DNA from: Spirodela intermedia
Lineage: Eukaryota; Streptophyta; Magnoliopsida; Alismatales; Araceae
DNA length: 64,000 nucleotides
NCBI GenBank assembly: GCA_902729315.2
Contig: LR746277.1
Location: forward strand, 2,237,001-2,301,000
Direction of reading: 5' to 3'
In this document: piece by piece, positions 23,784-36,571 of the stretch
Layout: each line of letters opens with the position of its first letter
Numbering within the stretch: the first letter of the stretch is position 1
Program-made: the position numbers and the translations under genes
The notes under the pieces: model-generated
Seen by the model: the letters and a program-made list of their open reading frames with translations, nothing else
The model's database searches: none
What the model was told of the DNA's origin: nothing

Positions 23784-26598
23784 CTTAGATGGCTGACGCA
23801 CTCAGTAGAGTTCCAAATTGAGGACAAGGGTAAAAGCTAATTCAGTCGCATGGCTTCCTCTCTCAGACGGATAATCGAAGAGAAATCTGAGGATCACTTG
23901 GAGATGGATGGAAGGCAGTCTGATCTGTTTCATTTGTGTGACCAGTTTTAGGCTCTCAGACGTCTGCCTCCTGATCCACACGCACTAACAAGAGGATCTG
24001 ATCCCGCGTAGATGAATGGATTCAGCATCAACGTCTGAGTGTGCTTCGGTGGCCCTCGTAGGATTTTGTGAACTTTTGGTCCAGTGGGTTGTGTTGTCCC
24101 TTTTAGTCACGAAGAGGAAGAAGGGGAAAACAGGGAAGAATGTACATCATCTTTCTTCCTTTTGTAAATCTTTTTTCCGAGTATCTAATTGGTATTGTTT
24201 CCTTCCCTCTAATCTCCCCATCGTTTTTCGTAAATTTCCTCGATTATATTTTCCTTAAATGTCTATAGGCTTGTTAGCAATGTAAAGTTTAGGTGTGTAA
24301 TAGTTATGATTAAGGTAATTTTTTTCTGTGGGACGATACACTGTGATTTTATAGTGATTTGGTGAATTCTTAACTCCCGAAGCCTTCCCTTTGGATTTCC
24401 ACTGGTTTTAGTTGAAACTTATTTCACTTACAAGCTGGCTCCAACAAGTCTTGCTCATTCAATTCAAAGAAAAACTGTAACGCTTATACCCCCTACACTT
24501 GTCAGGCATGCTTGTAGTAGTGGAAGGTGTAGCTTGAATGAAAGAATATAAGCCTAGGAATAAATGTGAGCCTAAATATGAATATCTTGAAGAGTTTGCA
24601 TCTTTTGAGAAACATATCCTATGAATCTCCCATTATCTTGATATTTTATAGCTTAGACTTTCCAAGTAGTCATTCTAAGACGCCCATGCTATATAGTTGG
24701 AAGATGATGATACTTTCAACCTTATTCGCTTGTTTTTTCAACTTTTTTGTGTTTGACTTATTTGGTTGTAGTTTAACCCAACATAAGCATATCACTCGTT
24801 TTCAAACAGGTGTTGACCCTTGCATGATAGTATCAACTCGTTTGCAAAGAACCCTTTATTTTACACCCATGTGTTGACACTTTCATTCTTCGAGAGATTT
24901 TCAACTCCGCTTTCAGCACTTTCTTTGTTGGCTTTGGGTCAACGGTTGTGAGCATGGTCTCTGTGTTTTGTTGTGGTGACCCCGAGTTATAATATGTTGA
25001 TGCTGTTATCTTGTAAGCTAAGATAAAATATTGAGCAGCATGTGTTTAAAAGAGCTGTTCTTAGATTGCTTTTTGTCTCATCAAAGGATTTTAGCATCCC
25101 ATCATAATTGCTGATCTTGATGCCACAACGATGCCTGTGAAAAACAGCTGCTGAGCTCTTCCCCACATCTTTTTTATATCCTTTTTTGCCAAAAAACAAT
25201 CAGTTCTAGCTGGTGTGATGCTCTTATTGCTATAGAATATTTTTTTGGTGGTTGTCGAGCTGCTAGATAAATTTAATGATATGCAAATGTATCCTATTTA
25301 TGCAGGGCACAAACTGTTCTCGATGATATTTATGTGAGCTTCTACTTTCTACCCTAGTGATTCTCATATTTTTGGTAATATTTATAAAAAAATTAAATTA
25401 TTATTATTTATTATTTGATTGAACAGGCGCATTTGAAAAGTGTGGGCAGATATTTTCCGAATATTCAACGTTTATAATGATTTTATTTCAGCTTCACATC
25501 ATACCAAAATCCATTGATGGATAGATACCTCACCATTCACCTGAATCCATTACTCACCATAAATCCCACCATCTTTCTTTTTAATTGGTCAATTAAGCAT
25601 GTGATAATTTCTTCGAGTATTTCATTACTATTTCAGTATTGACATCTATATTTTTCTAAAATAATCTTCTGAATTTAAAATCTGTGTAAGCAGATACATG
25701 AACAGTCCTCTTTCCCTCTCTCTTTTCTCTCTCTCTCTCTCTACCTCGATCTACTTTACAGCCTCCCCATGGGCACGAAATAGTAAAGATTAGACAGTTA
25801 AACTTTATGAGAATCAACTTCCCAAAACTCTGGAGGCCGAAAGAAATCTCTTTCTATCTTTAGTAACCTTCCAATGGAACGGGGTAGCTTGATTTTTCAT
25901 AAAATAAAGATAAGTGCTTGTTGGAGGGAGTTGCTATAAAATGAAATCCTAAAAGCTTCTTCTTATTTTTTCGGTTATACTTATTTTATTTCATAATTTA
26001 AGACTAAATTTGTTTAGTATTAAGTTTGTATCGTTCGATTCGATGCACATCAAGAGTCGGGTTAAAATGGGGATGATGGCGGCGAATGTACGCAAAGAAT
26101 CCTCTTCCTCTCTCTCTTCCCCTCTCTCCCCCTCTGTTTGTCTCTGTCTGTCTCCCTCTCCCCTTCTCTCGCTAGGCCGACTACTACGTGGGGATATTTC
26201 GACCGGGGGCAAGAGAGAGAAGAGAGAGAGAGAGAGAGATGTCCTCTTCCCATTCGTCGCCATCATCTCCACTCCCTCGCAGCACGGATCGTCCGGCGGA
26301 ACCGTCGGCTCGGCCCTACTCCTCCACTGTATTCCTCCTCGCATGATCCCCCGCTTGAAAATCGGAGCTCGCCCACCTCCGATCGCCTGGTACGAGACCC
26401 GCCCGGTTCTCAAATCATTTCCCCAAGTATCTCGCTACCGTCTTCTCCATCCGACGCATTTTGATCTGGGTACACCTTCATCCTCCGCAGGGACGGCACC
26501 AGGGCGGCGAGCTTCTGAGCATCGGCTTCACCGGTGATCTTTCGCCGGCGGCGATCGATCTCGAGCTGCCGGAGGGGGAGACGAAGGGTTGTTCTCCA
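23784..26598. other. PCO 3' UTR, intergenic region and iPGAM leader
   Basis: The first 500-700 bases should be PCO 3' UTR. From about 24300 to 26000 the sequence is AT-rich with no recognisable coding family, and the open frames at 24566-24877 and 25199-24987 match nothing I know. From about 26090 to 26260 there are dense CT then GA tracts. From 26260 the sequence becomes GC-rich and is probably the leader of the phosphoglycerate mutase gene. Confidence 0.5.
26213..26239. repeat. (GA)n tract in iPGAM leader/promoter region
   Basis: An interrupted GA run preceded by a 60-bp pyrimidine-rich stretch, about 360 bp before the start codon. Confidence 0.8.
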
Positions 26599-29590
26599 AT
26601 GGGCGCCTCGGAGAAGACCAGGAAGAGGAGGGTTGTTCTGGTTCTCATCGACGGCCTGGGGGACGTGTCCCTGCCGAGGTTCCGGCAGAAGACTCCTCTT
26701 CAGGTGGCGGAGGTGCCCAATCTGGACGCCATCGCCGCTGCCGGCGTAAACGGGCTGATGGACCCCGTGGAAGCGGGCTTGGCCTGCGGGAGCGATACGG
26801 CGCACCTCTCTCTGCTGGGCTACGACCCAAGAGTCTACTACCGGGGGAGAGGAGCCTTCGAGTCGATGGGCGCCGGTCTGGCCATGTCTCCCGGAGATAT
26901 CGCCTTCAAGGTGGGGTTTTTTCTGTTCTTCCAAGCTCCATTCCATGATATTAGAATTTGTTATCTATCTTATCTATCGATGCCTCTCTATCTCTCTCTC
27001 CATATGTATACATATATATATATATAGATATATATATATAGAAGGTTACAAGATCTCAGATTGCATGTGGAAACATGTGCCCGGAATAGGCCCGCTGCTG
27101 CTGATTTTTCTTCTTTTTTTTTCTGATTAAGGGGTCCAGTCAGGCATAATTTCTAGAGCTCAAGTTTTATGGCAGCTTTCGAGTTAGACTGATACCGAAA
27201 GTACCCTATAGTATTATTTTTTATTCATGAAATTTAACCTAGAGTGCTACATCCATGCCAATTCTGATCCGTTCCTGTCTAACCCTTTTACAGTCTAACT
27301 TTGCTACACTGGATGAGAGCACCGGCATTGTGACCAGCAGGAGGGCTGACAGGCATTTTGAAGAAGAGGGCCCAGTCCTCTGTGAAGCATTGGATGGGAT
27401 AAAGCTCCCATCTTTCCCAGGCTATCAAGTGAGGGTCAGGTAAGCAGAGAACAGTTTTCCTCTGGGAAGAGAGAGAAAAGCTCAACCAACGTAGATTTAG
27501 ATCTCACTAAAGAGACATCACGGGCTTGTTAGGATTTGAAGGACAAATTAGGGGAGTAATCTACAGTATTACTACTGACATGGGTTTTTGTTATTTTGGT
27601 CTTCTTCTTCATGATGAGTGAAGCAATGAGGGTGGCTGATGGTGGTGTGCCTTCTCTCTACAGATATGCTACTGAGCACAGATGCGGTGTGGTGGTCAAG
27701 GGGCCAAATCTGAGCGGAAATATCTCAGGCACAGACCCACTGAAGGACAACCGCCTCCTTCTGAAAGCCGAGGCTCTGGATGGCACAGAGGAGGCCAAGA
27801 ACACAGCCGCTGTGGTCAATGAACTCTCCCAGCAGATGTCCAAAGTTCTCATCTCTCATCCTGTCAATGAGAAGCGAGCGGCAGAAGGGAAGAGTATTGC
27901 AAATATTGTCCTGCTTCGGGGCTGTGGCATTCGAATTGAGGTCGGTGGGCGAGATTATCAACAGATGATTGCCATTTTATTGAACAAACTTTGGCTGTTT
28001 TCTGCCGATCCTAGCAAATTTCATCCTGAACTACATTTGATACTGATTCTGATCATCTATTAATATCTCTAACCCCATCAGCCACCATCATAGGAATGTA
28101 TCTTCATAGTTTGCCCAATTACCTGTGCAGCAATGACATCTTAGTTACTAGTTGGAACTACAGAAGATGATGCAACTACAGAAGATGATGGATTTGTTGA
28201 GTTTAAATATTAGTCTTGAATGATGATAGCCTTTATGAATAGTTGGAAAGAAATTTCAGAAAAACTAACACCGAGACTGTAGACAGGTAAGTGATTGACT
28301 CACCAGATAGCATGCTCTCCACAAGGCTTTCTTTCGAACAGTTGGAACAGTTACAAAATTGAATAAGTGAGATATTAAATGTGACGTAAATCTGTAAATT
28401 TCACGTATTATTTATTTGTTTTTGTCTTTAGATGGTGTGATCCACCACATTATAATCACAGTCAAGTTCTATCATGTGTTTGTCTCCCCCGTCTTCTCCC
28501 AGTGATGGAGCTGTAAAAGAACTCAGTCAGTCCACAACTCATATCCATGTTACAGCTATCTCAGTTATCTTTTCCCAGTAGCCATGTGAATTTATTCTAC
28601 CCAGTGCCTGTTGATTTTGAATCGCACAGCTCAGATATCTGTCAAGCAGTTGTTCTAATTATTTCTCATTTCTGTGCTTTGCCTTCTCGGTTAGGTTCCT
28701 TCTTTCATGGAGAGCCATGGATTGAGGCCATGCATGGTTGCTCCTACAAAAATCATTGCGGGTTTAGGCCTGTCACTAGGTATAGACATCCTTGAAGCTC
28801 CTGGAGCTACCGGAGACTACCGCACCCTCCTCACTTCCAAGGCAATAGCTATCGCCCAAGCACTCTCTGCACCTCTGCAGCCATGCCCCCGTGTTTTTGT
28901 CCCAGGAGAGGACGAATACAAACAAGGCTTTGCCGATGGGTATGATTTTGGATTCCTTCACATCAAGGTGAATGATAGGGAATCTCTGATTTATTCTACA
29001 AATTTTATGCATTTTTTTTCATAATTTAATGGCTTAAATCATATTGTTCATAGGATGTGCATTGGAAAACTACCTCAGTTCTTCTTCACTGCGGTCTGTG
29101 ACAGGCTATTGATGATGCTGGCCATGACAAGGCGAGCTTGTACAAGGTCCGGGCCCTCGAAGCTGTGGACAAGGCCATCGGTCAGCTGGCAAAGCTCTTG
29201 TGGCAAGCTGAAGCATCTGGGAGTTTCAAGTATTACCTCTGCGTCACTGGAGATCACTCCACCCCTGTGGAGTACGGAGATCACAGCTTCGAGCCCGTTC
29301 CATTTGCTCTCTGCCGGTTGGAAGACTTTGTCGGAGCTGCCGGTGGAGAGGCGGTGGTGATGGGAACCCCCCTTGATAGTTTCTCCCTTCCATCGGCCAA
29401 GGCTGGGGAGGATTTAGCAGAAGAGTTGCCGCCGGCAGAAGGGAAGAGACATGAAGCCCAGAGAGCGTTTGCTGGTGACTCAGTCAGTGAGCTCAGCGAG
29501 GTGGTAGCAGCAAGGGGCTGCCTTGGGCGGTTCCCGGGGAGTGAGATGATGGGCATTATAAAGAAATTTATGAAGCAGAAGAATGAATAG
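26599..29590 (+). CDS. Archaeal-type cofactor-independent phosphoglycerate mutase-like metalloenzyme
   Basis: Alkaline-phosphatase-superfamily enzyme of the ApgM type, expected to interconvert 3- and 2-phosphoglycerate with divalent metals; activity of the plant members is less well shown than for the main plant iPGAM. Five exons, 26599-26910, 27294-27439, 27664-27940, 28695-28967 and 29105-29590, give 497 residues. Metal and active-site blocks are VVLVLIDGLGDVS near the N-terminus, GSDTAHLSLLGYDPR, RGRGAFESMGAG, APGATGDYRTLL, FGFLHIKAIDDAGHD and CVTGDHSTPVEYGDHSFEP. The tail RGCLGRFPGSEMMGIIKKF is also typical. The start chosen is the Met just before the family N-terminus; the frame is open 138 bp further upstream to another ATG at 26461, but that stretch does not look like family sequence. 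The stop lies 197 bp from the stop of the convergent membrane-protein gene. Confidence 0.93.
27008..27041. repeat. (TA)n tract in iPGAM intron 1
   Basis: An interrupted TA microsatellite about 100 bp after the exon 1 donor. Confidence 0.85.
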
Positions 29591-29787
29591 ATCATGGGAA
29601 AGTGTCATGGATTTAGTTACAGATTGACAAAAAAATGATAAATTTCTTGTTGAGGTTCTAAATTACAAGTATGGTAACAGCCCCTGGCTGCTAATAAACG
29701 TCCTTGATATATTTTGATATACAACACGAATGGACGATCATCTCATAGGAAAATCATCATTTCAAGGTTGATTGTACATGTTTATCT

Positions 29788-32700
29788 TCATACTGCTTTT
29801 TCTAGCCATCTTGGCAGTCTCAAAGAATCCTTCATGCCAAGTTTTGTGAGAAAAATTCCATAGAGAATGTGCAGTAAGAGAACCAAGATTCCACAGTTCA
29901 TCATAAGCTGGTCACAAGGAACATACATCAGTTTCCATTGAAGATATAAACCGTATAAATCAAAGGGGACCATGCTTAGAGTTACCAGAACTCCGAAAGT
30001 AACATATATTGTGTTCATCGTGGGGGCGCTGATGCCAACAGAAGCGCACATGAATGAAAAGGTTGCGTGCATGTTGATGGTGATCTAGAAATTACATTGC
30101 CATAGTGAGTAGCAGATAATTTCAACAGAGATCGAGAAATCAGGGCCCATGATATACTTACTAAAGCAAGTATGTTTTCCCTGATCAGGAATGAAGTTAT
30201 CAGGACAAAGCCTACTGCACCCAGTGCACGAACCTACATAGATGAACTACAGTTTTTAATTTCACAGTAAATTAGTAAGAAGTCAAGCCGGAGAAAAGAG
30301 GTGCCCAGGGTTAATAGACACTACGAGCGAACAGACAGCAATGGAAAGACCCCAACTTGTCTGCATCCTGGAGAACAAAAGGATAACTCAGAATGTAATA
30401 TTAAAGATTGAAGCCGCAGAAACACGGCCACAGTTCAAGTCATGATAGTTGATTTAAAAGTAAAGTGGGCATGCAAGCATAGCATCCACCTCCAAAGAGA
30501 ACCCATGGTGAATCCAAGAAATCCATGCATGAGCTGCACAGTAGTTGAAAATAATCAGAAAACTGTAGAGCAACAAATTCGTCCTGATGTCCATGTAGAC
30601 AGTTTACGAGAATGCAAGTAAAAAATAATTGCTAAGCTACCTGCTCACAAGCATTAGATAACAAATAACTAAATGAACCGTAAGAATATGGAGACAAGGT
30701 AACTAAAATGTGATTCTTATACGCGTCAGGCTGATGAATATGAAAACCCCAGGAGGATTCAATAACAGCTATCCATGCAAGAAAATATTTATTTATTTCA
30801 TTCAGAGGCACCTTGCGGAGATTTACTGGCATTATCCCATGCTTTCATAACGCTTTTCATTCATACGGCAGTAGATGATAGTACACTTAACGAAGATAAT
30901 ACGGCTACATCGAAGGTACATAAACTCTTTCCCAGTCTAGGGGAAGCATAGAGGGTTTCTTTTGGAAAGTTTACATAAAGTGAGGATCCAATGAAAACAG
31001 CAGAAATTACCAACAAGGGAGACCTGTTAACCATACAGAAAAACCATGCGACTGAATAGAAGATCATAGTAAGAACTAGGTATGCATACCAGATAAGTTG
31101 AAGCTTTAACTGGACCACCCAATGTAAGCAATAACACTGCCGTAGCAACCTTGCAATGTTTATATGATAAAATTCAGAGACATCATCTTACAAACATAAG
31201 AATAAAAAAAAACGTCGACTGCAGGTAAAGATAACAGACCATGGTTTTTCTTCCAGCTGTCAGACCCCATCTCATTGAAGAAATGACTATAGGCAACGCG
31301 AAAAAACAGCCTATGTAGTTCTGCAAAGAGAAAACTTCTATTAAATACATGCCACTCTTATGCTAGAGGGGAGAATAAAAGTCAATGGTGATATACAAGC
31401 TCATAAGCAAACATTGAGAAAACCTTCAACGAACTGTAAGAGAACCCCCTCATCGAAGAAATCACATGAGTCCTATTCTGTCCTCAGCTCCAGAATGTGG
31501 TCAAAATAGAGTATCAAAGCAGACACATGGTTTGTGAGACACATAACAATCATTTGCTATAACATAATATCGGAGAAAGAAATCATGTAGTGGAAGGCCT
31601 CTTCTAAATGGAACGAATAGTCTGGTTTCATTTTTAAATTAAACAGTCTCAATCACATAAGGAATATCATTGCTCCAACCCGCCGGGCCACTTCCAGGAA
31701 CTGCATAATTTCCAGGGTTAAACAAATACCTTGTTCAGCCCATCATATAGTTAGAGAATGATGGATACTGAAAACAATCCCCAATTTAAAGCTCTCCATA
31801 AAGAACTTATATGAAGTTAAATTCATAGGTTCGTAGGTCATAATTTTAATCTGCATCTCAATCTTGCCCCTCATACCCGGACCACCTCCATCAAAATGTT
31901 TTTACCTCCTTGCATAATTTTATAAGCAGATTCCCTCGCCTAAAAACGTCCATACATCTAATATATATTCCAACATTGTATTTTCTTTTACATCTACAAG
32001 TGATCAAAGATTTTATGCCCGTTAGAAACTTGCCTATCTAATAAAGTTGTGTAGGACAAGCCTAGGGTCAATTCAGGCTCCAGTGCAGCATCAAGAGATG
32101 AAATGAACCAACAAAATACCTTAAGACGTATAACTACATGCAGCCCCATTTCAGCATGGTATCAAGGCACAAAGAATACCTTGATACCATGCTTTTCGAG
32201 ATTGGCGGATTATTTTTGGAAGAACAGTTGATGATCCACGACTCGGGGATATTATTGGAGATAAGTGTTGAAACTGATCAGAACCAGATAATTATTCTGA
32301 TTTATTTTCGAATAAAAAACTAATTTACCTAAGTCACTAGGCTCTAACTGATGCATGCGCCTTTCTCATTAGTGATGATTGGAATTCCTAGCAGACTAGA
32401 TGTCCAAACCAGACCAGCGTTTACCAAAAACTAACAGCATCATAAAACTGGCCTTGGTCCTTAACTCCAGTCCAGCTCCCGAATGGAAGGAAGGTCCACA
32501 CTCTAACAAGGCATCGTATCTCTAATCTATTGAATCACCCCAGACCACCAAGTAGCACACGAGAAAAAAATGGCAATTTCTATGCCCTATATATGCTACA
32601 AAATCTCTTTTCAATGAAATAACCAGAACATATGTACTGCCTAAGTAATTAAAGAAATGCATATAATATAGACGAGGTTTTGAAGGAAATAACCAACCAG

Positions 32701-34806
32701 CTGAAGATGCTATCGGAATGAACACATTCAATCGGAGTCTCCCTACCTGAAGACATTGCCAACTCCAAACTCCAGGGACTCCAAATCAGGACCGGTCCAA
32801 TATTAAAGGAAACTTAATCTTCTGGCTAGTTCCACACATTTTCGTTATTCCTCTCAAAATGGAAGAACCCAAAGTCATACTTCCAAACAGCCCATGTCAG
32901 TTCAACGCATTTGTCAAATTGATGTAGCAAAAGTCAAGAATAATAATTCGAATTTTCCATCCGCAAGGAATGAACGTGGTAATCCTTGAATTCACAAGAA
33001 CCAAAATAGCAGGGTTCGTAAAAACTAGAACTAGTTCTAGGTCCCTTGAATAATAATATTTGAAAAGGAAAATCTGCTAACATCCAGGATTTCTACAAGG
33101 AAAAATAATATCAGTCTAAGGAAGGGTAACACGTTTTGAGCCTCATGGGCAACTCAGATGACTCTTGTAGGACCTTCCACGCTTGACCCTTCAGTGCCTA
33201 TTGCGTTGCACTTTTTGCCTTTCCTTATTTCCATCATTCTGCACTACATCAAATACCCTCTGCAAGCTTAGAAAGTAAAGATTCTAAACATTTCTTATCT
33301 TTCCTCTATGGTTTTTACCTGAGAATTATACTTCCACTTAGTCCTATAATGGTCGTCTTGAATCTTAGCTGCAAATTAATGGGTTTGGGAAACAGAGAAA
33401 TCATGAGACAGCTAAAATTTGGTTTCAAAATTGGAAACACAGAAGAATGAATTTAGATTTCAAGAGTTGGCAATCGACGTTCTTTCCCTTTGTGACTAGA
33501 ATAGCTCGAACAAAACATTGCCTTCAAAAGTGTCTGCACTCCGCATATGAACATGGAAGTCCAATCAAATAATGGGTGGAAAACTAAAAGCAGTCTTTTA
33601 AAAAAAATCCCTGAATTATTGTCTCTAGCTTTGTCACAAAGATCAATAAACATATGTGCACATGGACGGATATTATCCACCGAATGAGTGCATAAGAGAT
33701 GGGCATCACCATGCAAATACGAAGTCAGCCTACATGATAATTTTAAAATATTTTATGAGCTTTTAAACCATCTTTACGACAACTGTCAATTTCAAATCGA
33801 CCCACAAGGAATGCCTACATTGTATTTGATTTCAAGATATGGATTCAAGATATAATGGGTTTCCAAATAATACTTTTTCCATGTCTTGAGAATCATCCTT
33901 TTTTAGTTTATTACGAATCAGAAAATATGCCAAGTCTTGTCGATCAATTTTTGTGAAGACCCATGAAGGTCATACAATAACCAAGAATAAAGAATCTTCT
34001 CACTTTTCAAATACGATGCTAGTGGTACAGATAAGATCAGAGGTATTCCTAACGGATCCTACCATTCTGAGAGCTTAGAGAAGTTTTAAAGATACGTCTT
34101 TTATAATATTCATGAATTTTGATTTGATTCTTTCACAGCTGATTGTGATATCATTCTTAAGACATTGAATTCAGGGGGCACTGTTAATTGTCACTCGTCA
34201 ACGGAGCATTACAAGGCTCTTAAAAAATGTACCGACACCATTGATGAACCATTCTAGTGAACGAAGACCGATGAAATATTAAACCAAGGAATCATCAATT
34301 TAAAAATAATTCAGTTTTTTTAACGTCTACTTCCAGTAGGAAGGGTGTTAAAAGACCGACTTCCAATAGAGGTTCAAGCGACGCGGATCAAAATTGATTC
34401 CAAAACCCACCTCGATAGCGAGAGAATTGCTCAGGAGGTAGGCTAAGGCAGAGACCGAGGCAAACATGGCGCACTCCACCAGCCTCAGCGTCTTCTTAAA
34501 CACCTCCCCGTCCCTCCCCAAATCCTCAGACTCCACCAAGGAAGCCTCAAACGCTCCTCCCCGCCTGTTCCCAACCAATGCCTCATTAGGAGGCGCATCC
34601 TGCCCTCCGCCGAGCGAAACCTTCGGACTCCGAAGCCGCGCCTCGCGCAGTCGCGGAGCTGTGGCTCGCCAAGGGAAGCGGGAGTTGGGACTTGTGACCA
34701 CAGCCCGGATCGGGAGGCAAGAAGCTGAGGAGGAACGCGGATAAGGGGGGGATTCAAAAAGGGAAAAAGGGGGGCTACGAGCGGCCGGAAGACGCAGAAA
34801 ATTCAT
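29788..34806 (-). CDS. Predicted plastid multi-pass membrane protein, DUF2232-like
   Basis: Uncharacterised plant membrane protein of cyanobacterial type; function unknown. Seven minus-strand exons, 34806-34411, 31320-31240, 31149-31090, 30533-30490, 30367-30325, 30233-30162 and 30084-29788, give 330 residues. The first 90 or so residues are rich in Ser, Arg, Pro and Ala, like a chloroplast transit peptide. They are followed by hydrophobic segments, with the first at about 112-131 and others in NYIGCFFALPIVISSMRWG, VATAVLLLTLGGPVKASTYL, LMHGFLGFTMGSLWR, VRALGAVGFVLITSFLIREN and ILVLLLHILYGIFLTKLGMK. The ending is SLRLPRWLEKAV. I recognise this as the plant family sometimes annotated 'ribonuclease BN-like', but nothing in the sequence supports a nuclease. 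Intron 1 is 3.1 kb and has no recognisable gene. The exon 5 donor is ambiguous by one codon. Confidence 0.85.
32153..32193. repeat. 15-bp perfect inverted repeat in intron of the membrane-protein gene
   Basis: AGCATGGTATCAAGG (32153-32167) and its exact complement (32179-32193) are separated by 11 nt. It would fold as a stable small hairpin in the pre-mRNA. Confidence 0.85.
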
Positions 34807-34878
34807 ACTAGCAGTGGAGCGAGACGAAGGGGACGACGATGGCGGGCCGCTACAGAGGGGGAGAGAGAAGGAGTCTGG

Positions 34879-35171
34879 TCAGCGGTAACATAAACCGCGA
34901 GCTCACCATAACATGGTTAACCATTCCCCAGGTTCTCGGGCTTATCTGAAAAAGCCCGGCTCGAAAACTTAGCCCGTTTCTCGGGTCACAACAGTGGCTC
35001 CACACCTAGCCTCTCGAGAGAACGAGAGGTAGAAGGCGAGTCAGCGGTAAAATAAACCGCAAGCTCACCATCACACGGTTAACCATCCCCCGCGTTCTCG
35101 AGCTTATCTGAGCAGCCCCGACCGAAAACATAACAGCCCGTTTCTTGAGATCACAACCGTAGGCCCCAACG
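34879..35171 (+). repeat. Two-copy diverged tandem duplication, period 162 bp
   Basis: Copies begin at 34879 and 35041 with TCAGCGGTAA(C/A)ATAAACCGC, followed in both by GAGCTCACC or AAGCTCACC, GGTTAACCAT, GTTCTCG.GCTTATCTGA, GCCCGTTTCT and TCACAAC. They lie just upstream of the membrane-protein gene (start codon at 34806), so they may be part of its promoter. Confidence 0.85.
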
Positions 35172-36571
35172 GTCATTCTTCTATCTACCATTATGATTTT
35201 GATGGATTATTTTTTTCACCCGAGTTCTCTATTATTTACAACATAAATTATATCAACATTCTTCAATTTTCTAAGATTATTTTATCGATTTTAGAGTGGA
35301 CAATATGCAGTATTACAGTTTCTCGATGTAAGATAATAAATAAAAACTAAAATAAATGACCTCAATATAAATTTAAAATAAATAAATCATGGGCGAGTGG
35401 AGATAATAGTTTGATATATTAATAAATAATGAAAAATGGGTTAATAAGTAAGGAATTTATCCTCTCTCTCTCACACACAGCGAGTAAATCTGGTACGTAC
35501 TTTTTTTGGTAATTTATATAAATTATTTAATACTAATGCCTTTTGTCGACTCAATGATGTTAGCTTTAAACACGGAGTTTTTTTGGGCTCAACGGCGATA
35601 ATTAGAGCCTGAGGTCATAAAACAATTCTTCTTACTTTTCTGGAGGAATTGGGAAAATGACGACATCTCCGGCGAGGGCGTTTAATGCTCACCTTCAAGG
35701 GGGCCGTGATGTTTCCATTTATGCCGGCATCTCTCATTAATGTCCCGCGGCTCATTTTATTCCCAGAAAAATGTGTCCTCGAAAATTGGGCCTAATATGA
35801 TAATTAAATGCGTTATTGCGTCCAGCTACATCCACGTGCTCCGACTTGGGAAACAGGCAAATTCTTTAAGAGAGAGAGAAACGCGGGCCGGGCCGACCCG
35901 AGCCGAACCGGAGAGAGGGGGTTTCTCTGGGCCTATTAACTCCATTGGTTAAGCGTATTAATTAAGTAATTAAATTACCGTAATGACGATAGCCTCCGGA
36001 GGGGGCGTCGTGTTTCTTTATTTATTACATCAAGAAAAGGGGGAATTAGGACAAAAGCCACATAGTATTATTTATTGTGTACATAGACGAGTCTTTTCGG
36101 GATCAGGGGCTCCACTTCTGGATCGCACCCACGCGACGTCGACCGCGTCATCTTCAATTTATCCACACGCTCGTGGATGGCTGTGGTCCTGGCGGTGACG
36201 AGAACCCCAAGTGCTCATGACATGAAGTACGAAGCTTATCAAACTTAGGTCTTGACTCATGATCTTTATAGTTTTTCTAGCTTATAGGCCAATTGGGAGC
36301 CTGCAGTTTGGGGAGGCAGCAGTAGCATTAGTGGCGGTGAGATTATCCGCGAGTTTCTCTGCTACGTCCGACCCTGGAATGGTTCCTTCGAAGTCTCCAA
36401 ATCCTCTTTGGGGAGGCAGCAGTAGCATTAGTGCCATTTGACCCGGCATTGGCGTCGGGGTCCCTTTTCTGCCTCCCCCGTTCCTCCTCTCTCCCGTAGT
36501 TCCATCATTGGGGTAGAATTTCCTTGGATTGGTGAGGTCGTCTCCTGAATTCAGTGCGGAGGTTGTTTCTC
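35172..36571. other. Intergenic region before SurE gene
   Basis: AT-rich from 35200 to 35600, more balanced later. No coding family recognised. The part after about 36250 is probably SurE promoter and leader; it contains a 27-bp exact direct repeat. Confidence 0.5.
36307..36433 (+). repeat. Exact 27-bp direct repeat, 100-bp offset, upstream of SurE
   Basis: Positions 36307-36333 and 36407-36433 are identical (core GGGGAGGCAGCAGTAGCATT). The second copy ends 138 bp before the SurE start codon. Confidence 0.9.

Noticed and set aside
24566-24877. 103-codon open frame between the cysteine oxidase and mutase genes
   Set aside because: Composition is intergenic, there is no family similarity, and no splice or promoter context supports it.
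32153-32193. TGGTATCAAGG resembling a tRNA-iMet primer-binding site of an LTR retrotransposon
   Set aside because: The match is incomplete, and the word sits in a symmetrical hairpin with no LTR before it.
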